The notes below the pieces were generated by a model. That model searched no databases. It had not been told where the DNA came from and saw only the letters and a list, made by a program, of their open reading frames with translations. The translations under genes and the position numbers were made by a program. A DNA stretch of 64,000 nucleotides, taken from NCBI GenBank assembly GCA_937907605.1, contig CALCYI010000009.1:24405-88404 (forward strand), read 5' to 3'. The DNA comes from an uncultured Clostridia bacterium (lineage in GTDB: Bacteria; Bacillota; Clostridia; Oscillospirales; Acutalibacteraceae). Shown in pieces: positions 39,464-48,717 of the stretch. Every line of letters starts with the position of its first letter. Position 1 is the first letter of the stretch.

Positions 39464-40201
39464 ATGTTCGACGCATTAAAGGTTAAAAACGAATGTGTAA
39501 AGTGGATACAGGATTTCTTTGAGGAAAACGGAAAGGGCTGTAACGCCGTTATCGGAATTTCGGGCGGTAAGGACAGCTCAATAGTTGCGGCGCTCTGCGT
39601 AGAAGCGCTCGGAAAAGACAGGGTAATAGGCGTGCTTATGCCCAACGGCGAGCAGGCTGATATCGACATGGCGAAGCTGCTCGTAAGTCACCTCGGAATT
39701 AAGCACTATATCGTTAATATCAAGGAGGCATACGACGGAGTAGTTAATTCGCTGCCCTTCGAGCCGTCGGCGCAGACGCTTGTTAATATTGCCCCGAGAA
39801 TAAGAATGACGACTCTTTATGCGGTATCGCAGAGCAATAACGGCAGGGTTGCGAATACCTGTAATCTCAGCGAGGACTGGGTGGGCTATTCCACGCGTTA
39901 CGGCGACCAGGCGGGCGATTTCAGCCCGTGCTCGTTCATCACCGTTCAGGAGATGAAGGAAATAGGACGGCTGCTCGGACTGCCCGACGTGCTGGTTGAC
40001 AAGGTACCGATTGACGGGCTCTGCGGCAAGACGGACGAGGACAACCTCGGCTTTACCTACGCCGTGCTTGACCGATATATAAGGACGGGAGAAATCGACG
40101 ACAAGGAAACGAAAAAGCTGATTGACTACAAGCATAAAATCAATCTCTTTAAGCTCTCGTATATGCCGTGCTTCAAGCCCGAAATTGAAATAAAGGCATA
40201 A
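39464..40201 (+). CDS. nadE: NAD+ synthase, ammonia-dependent type
   Basis: A 245-residue cytoplasmic enzyme that amidates nicotinic acid adenine dinucleotide. The P-loop-like GISGGKDSSIVAAL near residue 30 and the NTCNLSEDWVGYSTRYGDQAG signature near 127-147 are present; there is no glutaminase domain, so ammonia is the donor. AAGGAG precedes ATG 39464 and abuts element A. No separate promoter is evident outside the element, so it may depend on read-through from the deacetylase gene or on a promoter within the repeat. Confidence 0.93.
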   Translation: MFDALKVKNECVKWIQDFFEENGKGCNAVIGISGGKDSSIVAALCVEALGKDRVIGVLMPNGEQADIDMAKLLVSHLGIKHYIVNIKEAYDGVVNSLPFEPSAQTLVNIAPRIRMTTLYAVSQSNNGRVANTCNLSEDWVGYSTRYGDQAGDFSPCSFITVQEMKEIGRLLGLPDVLVDKVPIDGLCGKTDEDNLGFTYAVLDRYIRTGEIDDKETKKLIDYKHKINLFKLSYMPCFKPEIEIKA

Positions 40202-40202
40202 T

Positions 40203-40228
40203 AAAAAGACCGCGTAAGCGGTCTTTTT
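40203..40228. terminator. Bidirectional terminator between nadE and the ABC-F gene
   Basis: Stem AAAAAGACCGC/GCGGTCTTTTT with GTAA loop. The right edge overlaps the ABC-F stop codon. Confidence 0.88.
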
Positions 40229-41840
40229 AATATTTTCTGAGCTGTTCCTCGTCGAAGATTGAGAGGAATTCGTCGTAGCTGCCCTTGCGGTCAACGTACT
40301 TATCGCCCGAAACCTCTATAATTCTGTCGGCGACCGTCTGTACGAACTGGTGGTCGTGCGAGGTAAAGAGCACCGTCTCGGGATAGCGGATTAAGCCGTC
40401 GTTGAGCGCGGTGATTGACTCAAGGTCAAGGTGGTTTGTCGGCTCATCGAAAACGAGTACGTTAGCGCCCGACACCATCATTTTACAAAGCATGCAGCGT
40501 ACTCTCTCGCCGCCCGATAAAACGTTACAGATTTTAAGCGCCTCGTCGCCCGAGAATAACATTCTGCCGAGCCAGGTGCGTATATCGCTCTCGTGCTGCT
40601 GTGTAGCGTCGGTGTACTGCCTCAGCCAGTCAACGAGGTTCATATCGTTACCGTCGAAGTATGAGCTATTGTCGCTCGGGAAGTAGCTCTGAGAGGTCGT
40701 AACGCCCCATTTGTACGAGCCCTCGTCGGGCTCAAGCTCGCCCATTACAATCTTAAAAAGCGTGGTCTTTGCTACTGCGTCCGAGCCTACGAAGGCAACC
40801 TTTTCCCTCGGGTGAATAACGAAGGAAATATCGTCGAGCACCTTACGGTCGCCGATGGTTTTTGAGAGATGGTCAACCCTCAGCAAATCGTTTCCGCATT
40901 CGCGGTTCGGCTTGAAGTCAACGTAGGGGAAGCGCCTCGAGGATACGGGCATCTCGAACATTTCAAGCGCGTCAAGCTGCTTCTTTCTGCTGGTCGCCTG
41001 CTTTGATTTTGCGGCGTTTGCGGAGAAGCGGTTGATGAAGTCCTGAAGTTCCTTGATTTTCTGCTCGTTCTTCTTGTTCTGGTCGCGCATCTGGCGCTGA
41101 CGCATCTGGGTATATTCGTACCAGAAGTCGTAGTTACCCGTATAAAGAGTAATCTTGCCGTAGTCAACGTCGCAGATATGGGTGCAGACCTTATTTAAGA
41201 AATGCCTGTCGTGCGATACTACGATAACGGTATTTTCAAAATCGAGCAGGAAGTTTTCAAGCCAGCTTATTGCAGCAAGGTCAAGGTGGTTCGTCGGCTC
41301 ATCGAGGAGCAGAATATCGGGATTTCCGAAAAGCGCCTGAGCAAGCAGCACCTTAACCTTTAAATCGGAGGGGAGCTCCGCCATTTTCATATAATGGTAC
41401 TCATCGGTAACGCCGAGCTTGTTGAGCATAAACTCCGCGTCGCTCTCGGCAGTCCAGCCGTCAAGGTCTGCGAATTCAGCCTCAAGCTCGCCCGCCTTTA
41501 CGCCGTCCTCCTCGGAAAAATCGGGCTTCATATAAAGCGCGTCCTTCTCCTCCATTATCTCAATAAGGCGCGGATTACCCATAAGGACGGTCCTTACGAC
41601 GTCGTATTCGTCATATGCGAAATGGTCCTGCTTAAGCACGGAAAGCCTCTCGCCCGGGGTAATGCTTATCTCGCCCCTGCTTGGCTCAAGGTCGCCCGAA
41701 AGCACCTTTAAAAAGGTGGATTTTCCCGCGCCGTTAGCGCCGATAATGCCGTAGCAGTTACCGTGTGAAAACACTACGTTTACGTGCTCAAAAAGAGTAC
41801 GTCCGCCGAACTGAACCGATATATTATTAGCAGAAATCAT
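40227..41840 (-). CDS. ABC-F family ATPase (YkpA/YbiT-like)
   Basis: I chose ATG 41840 (537 residues) because GGGAGGG precedes it. Two ATP-binding domains without membrane helices are joined by a Lys/Arg-rich linker (about 245-310). Domain 1 has GANGAGKST and LLDEPTNHLDL; domain 2 has LSGGERVRCML and VFDEPTNHLDL, but its Walker A reads GSDAVAKTT, with the usual last Gly replaced by Ala and the Asn-Gly by Asp-Ala. Such a second loop occurs in the YkpA group. ABC-F proteins act on ribosomes; antibiotic resistance is not implied. Confidence 0.88.
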   Translation of the reverse strand: MISANNISVQFGGRTLFEHVNVVFSHGNCYGIIGANGAGKSTFLKVLSGDLEPSRGEISITPGERLSVLKQDHFAYDEYDVVRTVLMGNPRLIEIMEEKDALYMKPDFSEEDGVKAGELEAEFADLDGWTAESDAEFMLNKLGVTDEYHYMKMAELPSDLKVKVLLAQALFGNPDILLLDEPTNHLDLAAISWLENFLLDFENTVIVVSHDRHFLNKVCTHICDVDYGKITLYTGNYDFWYEYTQMRQRQMRDQNKKNEQKIKELQDFINRFSANAAKSKQATSRKKQLDALEMFEMPVSSRRFPYVDFKPNRECGNDLLRVDHLSKTIGDRKVLDDISFVIHPREKVAFVGSDAVAKTTLFKIVMGELEPDEGSYKWGVTTSQSYFPSDNSSYFDGNDMNLVDWLRQYTDATQQHESDIRTWLGRMLFSGDEALKICNVLSGGERVRCMLCKMMVSGANVLVFDEPTNHLDLESITALNDGLIRYPETVLFTSHDHQFVQTVADRIIEVSGDKYVDRKGSYDEFLSIFDEEQLRKY

Positions 41841-41915
41841 ATATAATCCCTCCCATACTCCGTGTATTCTAACATAAAGCGTATGCAATTACAAGAAAAT
41901 TATTTTAAAAAATGC

Positions 41916-41944
41916 TTGACAAATTAAAATTAATTATATAATAT
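41916..41944 (+). promoter_or_regulatory. Promoter of the rimP-nusA-infB operon
   Basis: TTGACA (41916-41921), 17-base spacer, TAATAT (41939-41944); a TATAAT is also present at 41937-41942 with a shorter spacer. Confidence 0.8.
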
Positions 41945-41970
41945 ATAGAGCGTACGAATACAAACTTAGT

Positions 41971-41995
41971 GAGGTGGACCAAGGCGGTCCGCTTC
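41971..41995 (+). promoter_or_regulatory. Leader hairpin upstream of rimP
   Basis: Stem GAGGTGGACC/GGTCCGCTTC (10 pairs, two of them G-U) with a 5-base loop, followed by TTTTG. A hairpin with a short T run in this place is common ahead of rimP in Clostridia and could act as an attenuator. Confidence 0.5.
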
Positions 41996-42020
41996 TTTTG
42001 TTGTAATAAGAGGTGATAAC

Positions 42021-42500
42021 TTGGCAAAGCAGACGACTGTGCAGAGGGTTGAGGAAATCATAAAGCCCTATGCCGACGAGCTCGGGCTCGAAATCTGGGA
42101 CGTGACCTTTAAAAAGGAGGGCGCGGACTGGTACCTCAGAGTTTTTATCGACAAGGAGGGCGGAGTTAATATCGACGACTGCGTTGATTTAACCCACGCG
42201 GTTTCAAAGCCGCTTGACGAGGCTGACCCGATTAAACAGAACTATATGCTTGAAATTAGCTCGCCCGGCGTTGAACGCGAGCTTACGAGGGAGGAGCATT
42301 TCTTAAAATATATCGGCTCTCCCGTAATGCTCAGGACGATACGCCCCGTTGACGGCGTTCGCGATTTTAACGGAACGCTTACGGCGTATGAAAACAAGAC
42401 AATAACGCTCAGGCTTAAGGACGGAAAAGAGGCTACCTTTGATAAGAGGGATACAAGCTCCGTCAGGCTCGACGATTTTGATATTAACGATTTCATATAA
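42021..42500 (+). CDS. rimP: Ribosome maturation factor RimP
   Basis: A 159-residue cytoplasmic factor for 30S assembly. It starts at TTG 42021, the only start that fits AGAGGTGAT upstream. The family motifs LRVFIDKEGGVNIDDCVDLT and LEISSPGVERELTREEHF are clear, with the C-terminal SH3-like half. It is the first gene of the conserved operon rimP-nusA-ylxR-L7Ae-infB-rbfA. Confidence 0.92.
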   Translation: MAKQTTVQRVEEIIKPYADELGLEIWDVTFKKEGADWYLRVFIDKEGGVNIDDCVDLTHAVSKPLDEADPIKQNYMLEISSPGVERELTREEHFLKYIGSPVMLRTIRPVDGVRDFNGTLTAYENKTITLRLKDGKEATFDKRDTSSVRLDDFDINDFI

Positions 42501-42524
42501 ATACGATTGGAGGAAACCGGAAAA

Positions 42525-43574
42525 ATGAGTAAGGAATTTTTTGAGGCAGTAAAGCTTCTTGAAGAGGAAAAGGGTATTCCCGCTGAATACCTCTATGAAA
42601 AAATCTCGGGCGCTATCGTAGTTGCGGCTAAGCACGATTACAACGGCAAGGACATCGTACACTGCGATATCGACCCCGAAAAGCAGAAAATAAAGGTTTA
42701 CGCGCGTAAAAACGTGGTTGAGGAAATCGAAGACCCCGATACTGACTTAACGCTCGAGCAGGCTCAGCTTATCCGCAAGAGCGCGAAGGTCGGCAAGACC
42801 ATAGATATCCCGATTAAGACCAAGAATTTAGGCAGAATCGTCGCTCAGACCGCAAAGCACGTTATCCGTCAGGGTATACGCGAGGCTGAAAGAGGAAAGA
42901 TGCTCCGTGAATTCCAGAGCAAGAACCAGGAGCTCCTTTCTGCTAAGGTATCGAACGTTGACCCCGTAACGGGCAACGCAACCCTTGAAATCGGCAAGAA
43001 CGAGGCTATGCTTCCGAAGGCTGAGCAGGTACCCGGAGAGGTGCTCAGAGCGGGCGACAGCATTAAGATTTTCGTCGTTGACGTAAAGGAGGGCACGAAG
43101 GGTCCGAAGATTATGATTTCAAGGACTCACCCTGGGCTCGTAAGGCGTTTATTTGAAACCGAGGTTCCCGAGATTTTCGACGGTACTATCGAGATTAAGT
43201 CCGTATCCCGTGAGGCAGGCTCGAGAACGAAGATCGCCGTGCTTTCAAAGGACGAGGACGTTGACCCCGTAGGCGCCTGCATAGGTCCGAGAGGACAGAG
43301 GGTTTCAAACATAGTTGACGCTCTCGGCGGCGAGAAAATCGATATCGTTAAATACAGCGACGACCCCGCTGAATTCGTTGCGGCGGCGCTTGCTCCGTCC
43401 GACGTATGCGAGGTTGAAATACTCGACGAGGGCGCCAAGTCCTGTAGGGCTACGGTTCCCGACGGACAGCTTTCGCTGGCTATCGGCAACAAGGGACAGA
43501 ATGTACGCCTTGCCGCCAAGCTCACAGGCTGGAAGATAGATATAAAGCCCGAATCGGGATTCTACGAGGGTTAA
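42525..43574 (+). CDS. nusA: Transcription termination/antitermination factor NusA
   Basis: A 349-residue factor, the short Gram-positive form without C-terminal acidic repeats. ATG 42525 follows GGAGG (42509-42513); a TTG at 42507 is in frame but overlaps it. The N-terminal polymerase-binding domain, S1 domain (about 135-200) and KH1/KH2 domains (CIGPRGQRVSNIV and SLAIGNKGQNVRLAA) are in order. Confidence 0.93.
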   Translation: MSKEFFEAVKLLEEEKGIPAEYLYEKISGAIVVAAKHDYNGKDIVHCDIDPEKQKIKVYARKNVVEEIEDPDTDLTLEQAQLIRKSAKVGKTIDIPIKTKNLGRIVAQTAKHVIRQGIREAERGKMLREFQSKNQELLSAKVSNVDPVTGNATLEIGKNEAMLPKAEQVPGEVLRAGDSIKIFVVDVKEGTKGPKIMISRTHPGLVRRLFETEVPEIFDGTIEIKSVSREAGSRTKIAVLSKDEDVDPVGACIGPRGQRVSNIVDALGGEKIDIVKYSDDPAEFVAAALAPSDVCEVEILDEGAKSCRATVPDGQLSLAIGNKGQNVRLAAKLTGWKIDIKPESGFYEG

Positions 43575-43577
43575 TGA

Positions 43578-43847
43578 ATGAAAACGAAGAAGGTACCTCT
43601 TCGTATGTGCACGGGCTGCGGAGAGATGTTTGATAAAAGAACTCTTGTTCGTGTTGTTAAATCACCTGAGGGAGAGATAAGCCTTGACTTAACGGGCAAG
43701 GCTGCAGGCAGGGGAGCATACGTTTGTAAAAACCCCGAATGTTTAAAAAAGGCAAGAAAAAAGAAAGCCTTTGAACGTGTCTTCTCGCTCAGTATTGACG
43801 ATACGATTTACGAAAGAATGGAAGAAGAAATCAGGAATGCAGAGTAA
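43578..43847 (+). CDS. ylxR: YlxR family RNA-binding protein (DUF448)
   Basis: An 89-residue basic protein with the family pattern RMCTGCGE, LVRVV and GRGAYVCKNPECLKKA. It is encoded between nusA and the L7Ae-like gene, as in most Firmicutes. It is thought to bind nucleic acid or to affect RNase P. It starts three bases after the nusA stop and overlaps the next gene by 11 bases. Confidence 0.9.
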   Translation: MKTKKVPLRMCTGCGEMFDKRTLVRVVKSPEGEISLDLTGKAAGRGAYVCKNPECLKKARKKKAFERVFSLSIDDTIYERMEEEIRNAE

Positions 43848-44166
43848 ATATATTTCGCTTCTCGGGCTCGCAAGAAGGGCGGGCAGACTCTCGATGGGGC
43901 ACGATACGGTGCTTGAAGCCGTGAAAAAGAAAAAGTCGAAGCTTATACTTTTCACCTCCGATACCTCCGAACGCTTACGCAAGGAGATTGAAAACGAGGC
44001 TGAAAGATACTGCAAAGACGTAAAAATCAGAGTCATAGGAGAAACGATGGACGAAATTCACTTTATGCTCGGTTACAGGGCGGGGGTTATTTCGGTAAAC
44101 GATATTAATTTTGTACTCAGAATACTTGAACTTACACAACAGGAGGAAAACGCGTATGGTGATTAA
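43837..44166 (+). CDS. L7Ae/L30e family ribosomal protein (YlxQ-like)
   Basis: A 109-residue protein of the L7Ae/L30e fold (MQSKYISLLGLARRAGRLSM, residues 1-20, then KSKLILFTSDTSE). It probably binds kink-turn RNA. ATG 43837 was chosen because the conserved family start is there and longer readings run through ylxR in another frame. Its stop overlaps the infB start region by 11 bases. Confidence 0.85.
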   Translation: MQSKYISLLGLARRAGRLSMGHDTVLEAVKKKKSKLILFTSDTSERLRKEIENEAERYCKDVKIRVIGETMDEIHFMLGYRAGVISVNDINFVLRILELTQQEENAYGD

Positions 44167-46519
44167 AATAAAGGTTTCCGACCTTGCTAAAGATTTCGGA
44201 AAACAGAATAAAGCACTGATTGAATTGCTTTCACAGCATATCGGCGGACCTGCTAAAAAGGCTAATACCGTTCTCACCGAGGACGAACTCAATATAATCT
44301 TTGATGTCGTTACCAAAGAGAATAATATGGACTCGCTTGAGCCGTACTTCAATTCCAGAAAGCCCGAGGAGGCGAAGGAGAAGAAGGAGGCAGTTAAGAA
44401 AGAGGCTAAGCCGAAGGCAACCGACTCAAAGAGCAAGAAGCATCAGTCACAGGCGGCGATTCTTCAGATGGCTGAGCAGGCTGCAAAGAGGGCTGAGGAA
44501 AAGGCTAAGAAGAAGGCTACCCAGGCTCCGCAGGCAAGGACAAAGGGCGAGGCGAGAAGAATTGATACCCGCGTAAATACGGTTGACCTTGAAAAGTACA
44601 ACCAGAAGTACGAGGATATTGCGCCCGCAAGCAATTACAACGACAACCAGAAAAAGCAGAAGCTCAACCAGAAGAGCAAGCAGTACAGAAAGAAGAAGCC
44701 TATCTCCCGTAAGAAAGAGACCGAGGCTCAGCGTCTTGCAAGAATTGCAGAGCAGAGAAAGAAGCAGCAGATTAAGATTTCCGTACCCGAGGAAATTACG
44801 GTCGGCGAGCTTGCCTCCCTTCTCCGTATGACCGCAACCGAGGTTATCAAGGAATTAATGAAGCTCGGTATGATGGTGGGCGTTAACGAGGTTATCGACT
44901 ACGATACCGCTGAAATCGTTGGAACCGAGCTTGGCGCAAAGGTTGAAAAAGAGGTTGTAGTTTCCATTGAGGAAAGAATTATCGAAGAGGACGACGAGAA
45001 CGACGAGAACGCGGTAACACGCTGTCCCGTTGTATGCGTTATGGGTCACGTTGACCACGGTAAGACCTCAATCCTCGACGCAATCAGGAATACCGACGTA
45101 ACCTCTACCGAGGCGGGCGGTATCACACAGGCTATCGGTGCATACCAGGTTAAGACCGACGACGGCTCTATGATAACCTTCCTTGATACTCCCGGTCACG
45201 CTGCGTTTACCGCAATGCGTGCAAGGGGAGCAATGGCAACCGATATTGCCGTGCTCGTTGTTGCAGCCGACGACGGTATTATGCCGCAGACTATCGAAGC
45301 TATAAACCACGCAAAGGCTGCGGGCGTTGAAATTATAGTTGCAATCAACAAGATGGATAAAGAGGGCGCAAACCCCGACAGAATTATGCAGCAGCTCACC
45401 GAGCACGAGCTCGTGCCTGAGGAATGGGGCGGCAGCGTAATCTGCATTCCCGTTTCCGCAAAGACAAAAATGGGTATCGACAAGCTCCTTGAAACGATTA
45501 ACCTCGTTGCTGAGATGTGCGAGCTTAAGGCTAACCCGGACAGGAGCGCTAAGGGCGTCGTAATCGAGGCTAAGCTTGACAAGGGCAGAGGACCTATCGC
45601 AACCCTTCTCGTACAGAACGGTACTCTTAAATCAGGCGACGTCATTATCGCTGGTACCGCAGTCGGCAGGGTAAGGGCAATGACCGATTACAGAGGCAGA
45701 AAGCTCAACGAGGCGGGACCGTCCGTTCCTGTTGAGATAATGGGACTTGACGCGGCGCCGATGAGCGGCGACTTATTCAATGCCGTATCCGACGAAAAGC
45801 TTGCGCGCCAGCTCGTTGAGCAGCGTAAGGAACAGGCTAAGGAGGAGGAATTCAAGGCGTTCCAGAAGGTTACGCTCGATACTCTCTTCGACACGCTTCA
45901 GGAGGGCGAAATGAAGGAGCTTAACATAATCGTTAAGGCTGACGTTCAGGGCTCCGTTGAGGCGGTTAAGCAGTCGCTTCTCAAGATTGAAAACGACGAG
46001 GTAAGGGTTAAGATTATCCACGGCGGCGTAGGTATCGTAAACGAGAGCGACGTTATGCTCGCTAACGCTTCCAACGCGATTATCGTTGGCTTTGCCACGA
46101 GCGTTGACCCCGTTGCTGAGGAAAGCGCTAAGCGCGACGGAATCGAAATCAAAACCTACGACATTATTTACGACGCAATCGAGGATATTGAAAACGCTAT
46201 GCGCGGAATGAGAGCGCCGAAATACCGCGACGTTGATACGGGTACTGCCGAAGTACGCGAGGTTTATAAGATTTCCTCGGCGGGTACTATCGCGGGCTCC
46301 ATCGTTACCTCGGGTAATATCAAGAGAAACGGCAAGGTAAGGGTTATCAGAGACGGTAAGCAGATTGCGGACGTTGAGATGGCTAACCTCAAGCGCTTCA
46401 AGGACGAGGTAAAAGAGGTATCCTCAGGTTACGAATGCGGTATCTCGCTCAAGGATTTCGACGATATCCAGAAGGGCGACGTATTCGAATGCTATATTGT
46501 AGAAGAGTATAGGGACTGA
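44156..46519 (+). CDS. infB: Translation initiation factor IF-2
   Basis: A 787-residue GTPase that brings initiator tRNA to the 30S subunit. ATG 44156 has AGGAGG nine bases upstream. The N-terminal IF2_N subdomain (1-55), a Lys/Ala-rich linker, the G domain with GHVDHGKTS near 297, DTPGHAAF and NKMD, and domains II-IV are complete. The linker is short, as in many Clostridia. Confidence 0.95.
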   Translation: MVIKIKVSDLAKDFGKQNKALIELLSQHIGGPAKKANTVLTEDELNIIFDVVTKENNMDSLEPYFNSRKPEEAKEKKEAVKKEAKPKATDSKSKKHQSQAAILQMAEQAAKRAEEKAKKKATQAPQARTKGEARRIDTRVNTVDLEKYNQKYEDIAPASNYNDNQKKQKLNQKSKQYRKKKPISRKKETEAQRLARIAEQRKKQQIKISVPEEITVGELASLLRMTATEVIKELMKLGMMVGVNEVIDYDTAEIVGTELGAKVEKEVVVSIEERIIEEDDENDENAVTRCPVVCVMGHVDHGKTSILDAIRNTDVTSTEAGGITQAIGAYQVKTDDGSMITFLDTPGHAAFTAMRARGAMATDIAVLVVAADDGIMPQTIEAINHAKAAGVEIIVAINKMDKEGANPDRIMQQLTEHELVPEEWGGSVICIPVSAKTKMGIDKLLETINLVAEMCELKANPDRSAKGVVIEAKLDKGRGPIATLLVQNGTLKSGDVIIAGTAVGRVRAMTDYRGRKLNEAGPSVPVEIMGLDAAPMSGDLFNAVSDEKLARQLVEQRKEQAKEEEFKAFQKVTLDTLFDTLQEGEMKELNIIVKADVQGSVEAVKQSLLKIENDEVRVKIIHGGVGIVNESDVMLANASNAIIVGFATSVDPVAEESAKRDGIEIKTYDIIYDAIEDIENAMRGMRAPKYRDVDTGTAEVREVYKISSAGTIAGSIVTSGNIKRNGKVRVIRDGKQIADVEMANLKRFKDEVKEVSSGYECGISLKDFDDIQKGDVFECYIVEEYRD

Positions 46520-46523
46520 TAAA

Positions 46524-46889
46524 ATGGCAGGATACAGAATAGACAGAATTACCGAGGACATTAAGCGCGAGCTCGTTCACATACTGCGCGAGGTCAAGGA
46601 CCCGAGAGTGAACGAAATGCTCACCGTTGTCAAGGTTGACGTAAGCAACGATTTAAGCTACTGCAAGGTTTACGTAAGCGCGGTAGAGGGTATCGAGGCG
46701 GCGAAGGAGAGCGTCAAGGGACTTAAGTCCGCAAGCGGCTTTATCAGAAAGCGCCTCGGCTCCTCGCTCCACTTAAGGAAGGTACCTGAGCTTAAATTCA
46801 TTGCCGACGACTCGATTGAAAAGGGCTTCGAGCTTTTTAACAAGCTGAAAAACATTCAGCTTTCAGAGGAAGAAAATGACGAAGATTAA
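46524..46889 (+). CDS. rbfA: Ribosome-binding factor A
   Basis: A 121-residue KH-like factor for 30S maturation and cold adaptation. It has REVKDPRVNEMLTVVKV and the ending VPELKFIADDSIEKG of the family. It starts four bases after infB and overlaps the DHH gene by 14 bases. Confidence 0.93.
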   Translation: MAGYRIDRITEDIKRELVHILREVKDPRVNEMLTVVKVDVSNDLSYCKVYVSAVEGIEAAKESVKGLKSASGFIRKRLGSSLHLRKVPELKFIADDSIEKGFELFNKLKNIQLSEEENDED

Positions 46890-47826
46890 TGTTGAAAAAT
46901 GCGCGAAAATACTGAGGGATAAGGACAATATTCTTATCCTTATGCACGCTCACCCCGACGGCGATACGCTCGGCTGCGGGTTCGGGCTTTGCCGCGCGCT
47001 GCTCAAAATGGGTAAAAAGGCGAGGGCAATCTGCGCCGACGAAATCCCCGCGAAGTATGCGTATCTCTACGAGGGTATGGATATTCCCGAATTTGACGAG
47101 GATTATATCGTTGCGGTTGACGTTGCGACGGAAAATCTCCTCGGCGATTTAGCGGACGTTTACAGCGGCAAAATCGACCTTTGTATTGACCATCATCCGA
47201 GCAACTCCGAGTATGCAACCTACCTTCTGCTTAACGCGGACGCTGCGGCTGCGGCGGAGACCGTATTCAAGGTTATAAAGGCGCTCAGAGTGAAGATTGA
47301 CAGGCATATAGCCGACTGTCTTTATACAGGGCTTACTACGGATACGGGCTGCTTCAGATATGCAAGCACGACCTCGAACACCTACCGCGCGGCTGCTGAG
47401 CTTATCGACCTCGGCGCGAATAACGGTATTATAAACCGTGTTATGTTCGAGACAAAGACCAAGACCTACGCAGCGCTTGAGAGAATGGCTATTGAGGGTA
47501 TGGAGTTTTACAGCAGGGACAGAATCTGCGTAATCACGATAACCCAGGATATGTACCGTAAGTCAGGCTCGAGCGAGCAGGAAACCGAGGCGATAGCTCC
47601 GCTGTCGCGTCAGCAAGAGGGCGTTGAAATAGGACTCACCATACGAGAAAAGGCTGACGGTAAATGCAAGTGCTCGCTGAGAACCTACGAGAGCGTTGAC
47701 GCGTCCAAGCTTGCGGCGCTCTTCGGCGGCGGCGGTCACAAGCAGGCGGCGGCGTGCAAATTCGACTGCGGCGTGGAAGAAGCGAAGGCAATGCTCCTTG
47801 AAAAATGTGAAGAATTTCTGAAATGA
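46876..47826 (+). CDS. nrnA: DHH/DHHA1 phosphoesterase (NrnA-like)
   Basis: A 316-residue protein with the DHH-family metal motifs AHPDGDTLG near 26, VAVDVA near 75 and IDHHPSN near 98, and a DHHA1 domain ending GGGGHKQAA. NrnA-type enzymes degrade nanoRNA and convert pAp to AMP; some also hydrolyse pGpG or pApA. Its place between rbfA and truB is standard for Firmicutes. The stop overlaps the truB start by four bases. Confidence 0.9.
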   Translation: MTKINVEKCAKILRDKDNILILMHAHPDGDTLGCGFGLCRALLKMGKKARAICADEIPAKYAYLYEGMDIPEFDEDYIVAVDVATENLLGDLADVYSGKIDLCIDHHPSNSEYATYLLLNADAAAAAETVFKVIKALRVKIDRHIADCLYTGLTTDTGCFRYASTTSNTYRAAAELIDLGANNGIINRVMFETKTKTYAALERMAIEGMEFYSRDRICVITITQDMYRKSGSSEQETEAIAPLSRQQEGVEIGLTIREKADGKCKCSLRTYESVDASKLAALFGGGGHKQAAACKFDCGVEEAKAMLLEKCEEFLK

Positions 47827-48710
47827 ACGGAATAATTTGTATTGACAAGCCCGAGGGGGTAACCTCCTTCTGCGTTGTCGCTAAGGTCAGAGGAATTACG
47901 AAAATCAAAAAGCTCGGCCACACGGGTACGCTTGACCCCATGGCTACGGGCGTTCTTCCGATTATGCTCGGGAGCGCAACAAAATTTTTAAATTTCCTGC
48001 CCGAAAGCGACAAGGGATACAGGGCTTCCTTTATATTCGGAAAAACTACCGACACGCTCGATATTACGGGTAAAACCCTCAGCGAGTGCAAGGCTGACGT
48101 AACCGAGGAGGAGCTAAAAAGCGTTCTTGAAGAATTTAAAGGAAAAATAAGCCAGCTTCCGCCGATGTACAGCGCAAAGAGCGTTGACGGTACGAGGCTT
48201 TACGAGCTTGCAAGGCAGGGCGTTGAAATTGAGCGAGAGCTCTGCGAGGTTGAAATTAAAAGGCTTGAGTACCTCGGCAGCAAAAACGGCGAATACGAGA
48301 TAGACGTGCTCTGCTCTAAGGGTACTTATATCCGCTCGCTTATTGACGATATAGGCAAAAGGCTCGGCTGCGGCGCGGTTATGACTAAACTCAGGCGAAC
48401 CGAGGCTACGGGCTTTACCCTTGAAAATTGCGTAACTCTTGACGAGCTGCAAAGGCGCAGGGACTGCGGCGAGGGCTTTGACGACTTAGTTATAAGCCTT
48501 GAAGAAATATATAAGGATTACCCGAGGGTTTATGTAAGCGCTGCGCAGGCAAAGCGCTTTTCAAACGGCGGTAATCTTTATATTGAACGAATTAAAAATG
48601 CTCCGAAGCCGAGCACTGAGGCGACCGTTTATTCCGAAAGCGGTGCTTTCCTCGGGCTTGGTGAAAACGACGGGACGGAGCTTAGAGTTATAAAAATACT
48701 TCCCGTGTGA
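47823..48710 (+). CDS. truB: tRNA pseudouridine(55) synthase
   Basis: A 295-residue enzyme with catalytic Asp38 in GTLDPMATG, KPEGVTSF near 9, the YSAKSVDGTRLYELAR motif and a PUA-like C-terminal region. It makes the T-loop pseudouridine of tRNA. It overlaps nrnA by four bases; ribF follows after seven bases. Confidence 0.94.
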   Translation: MNGIICIDKPEGVTSFCVVAKVRGITKIKKLGHTGTLDPMATGVLPIMLGSATKFLNFLPESDKGYRASFIFGKTTDTLDITGKTLSECKADVTEEELKSVLEEFKGKISQLPPMYSAKSVDGTRLYELARQGVEIERELCEVEIKRLEYLGSKNGEYEIDVLCSKGTYIRSLIDDIGKRLGCGAVMTKLRRTEATGFTLENCVTLDELQRRRDCGEGFDDLVISLEEIYKDYPRVYVSAAQAKRFSNGGNLYIERIKNAPKPSTEATVYSESGAFLGLGENDGTELRVIKILPV

Positions 48711-48717
48711 TAAACGT

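Noticed and set aside
40227..41840. ABC-F protein as an antibiotic resistance determinant
   Set aside because: The sequence fits the YkpA/YbiT housekeeping type; no ARE-type long linker or erythromycin-type leader peptide is seen.
44301..44831. Arg-rich frames inside infB
   Set aside because: Out-of-frame readings of the Lys/Glu/Ala linker of IF-2; low complexity.
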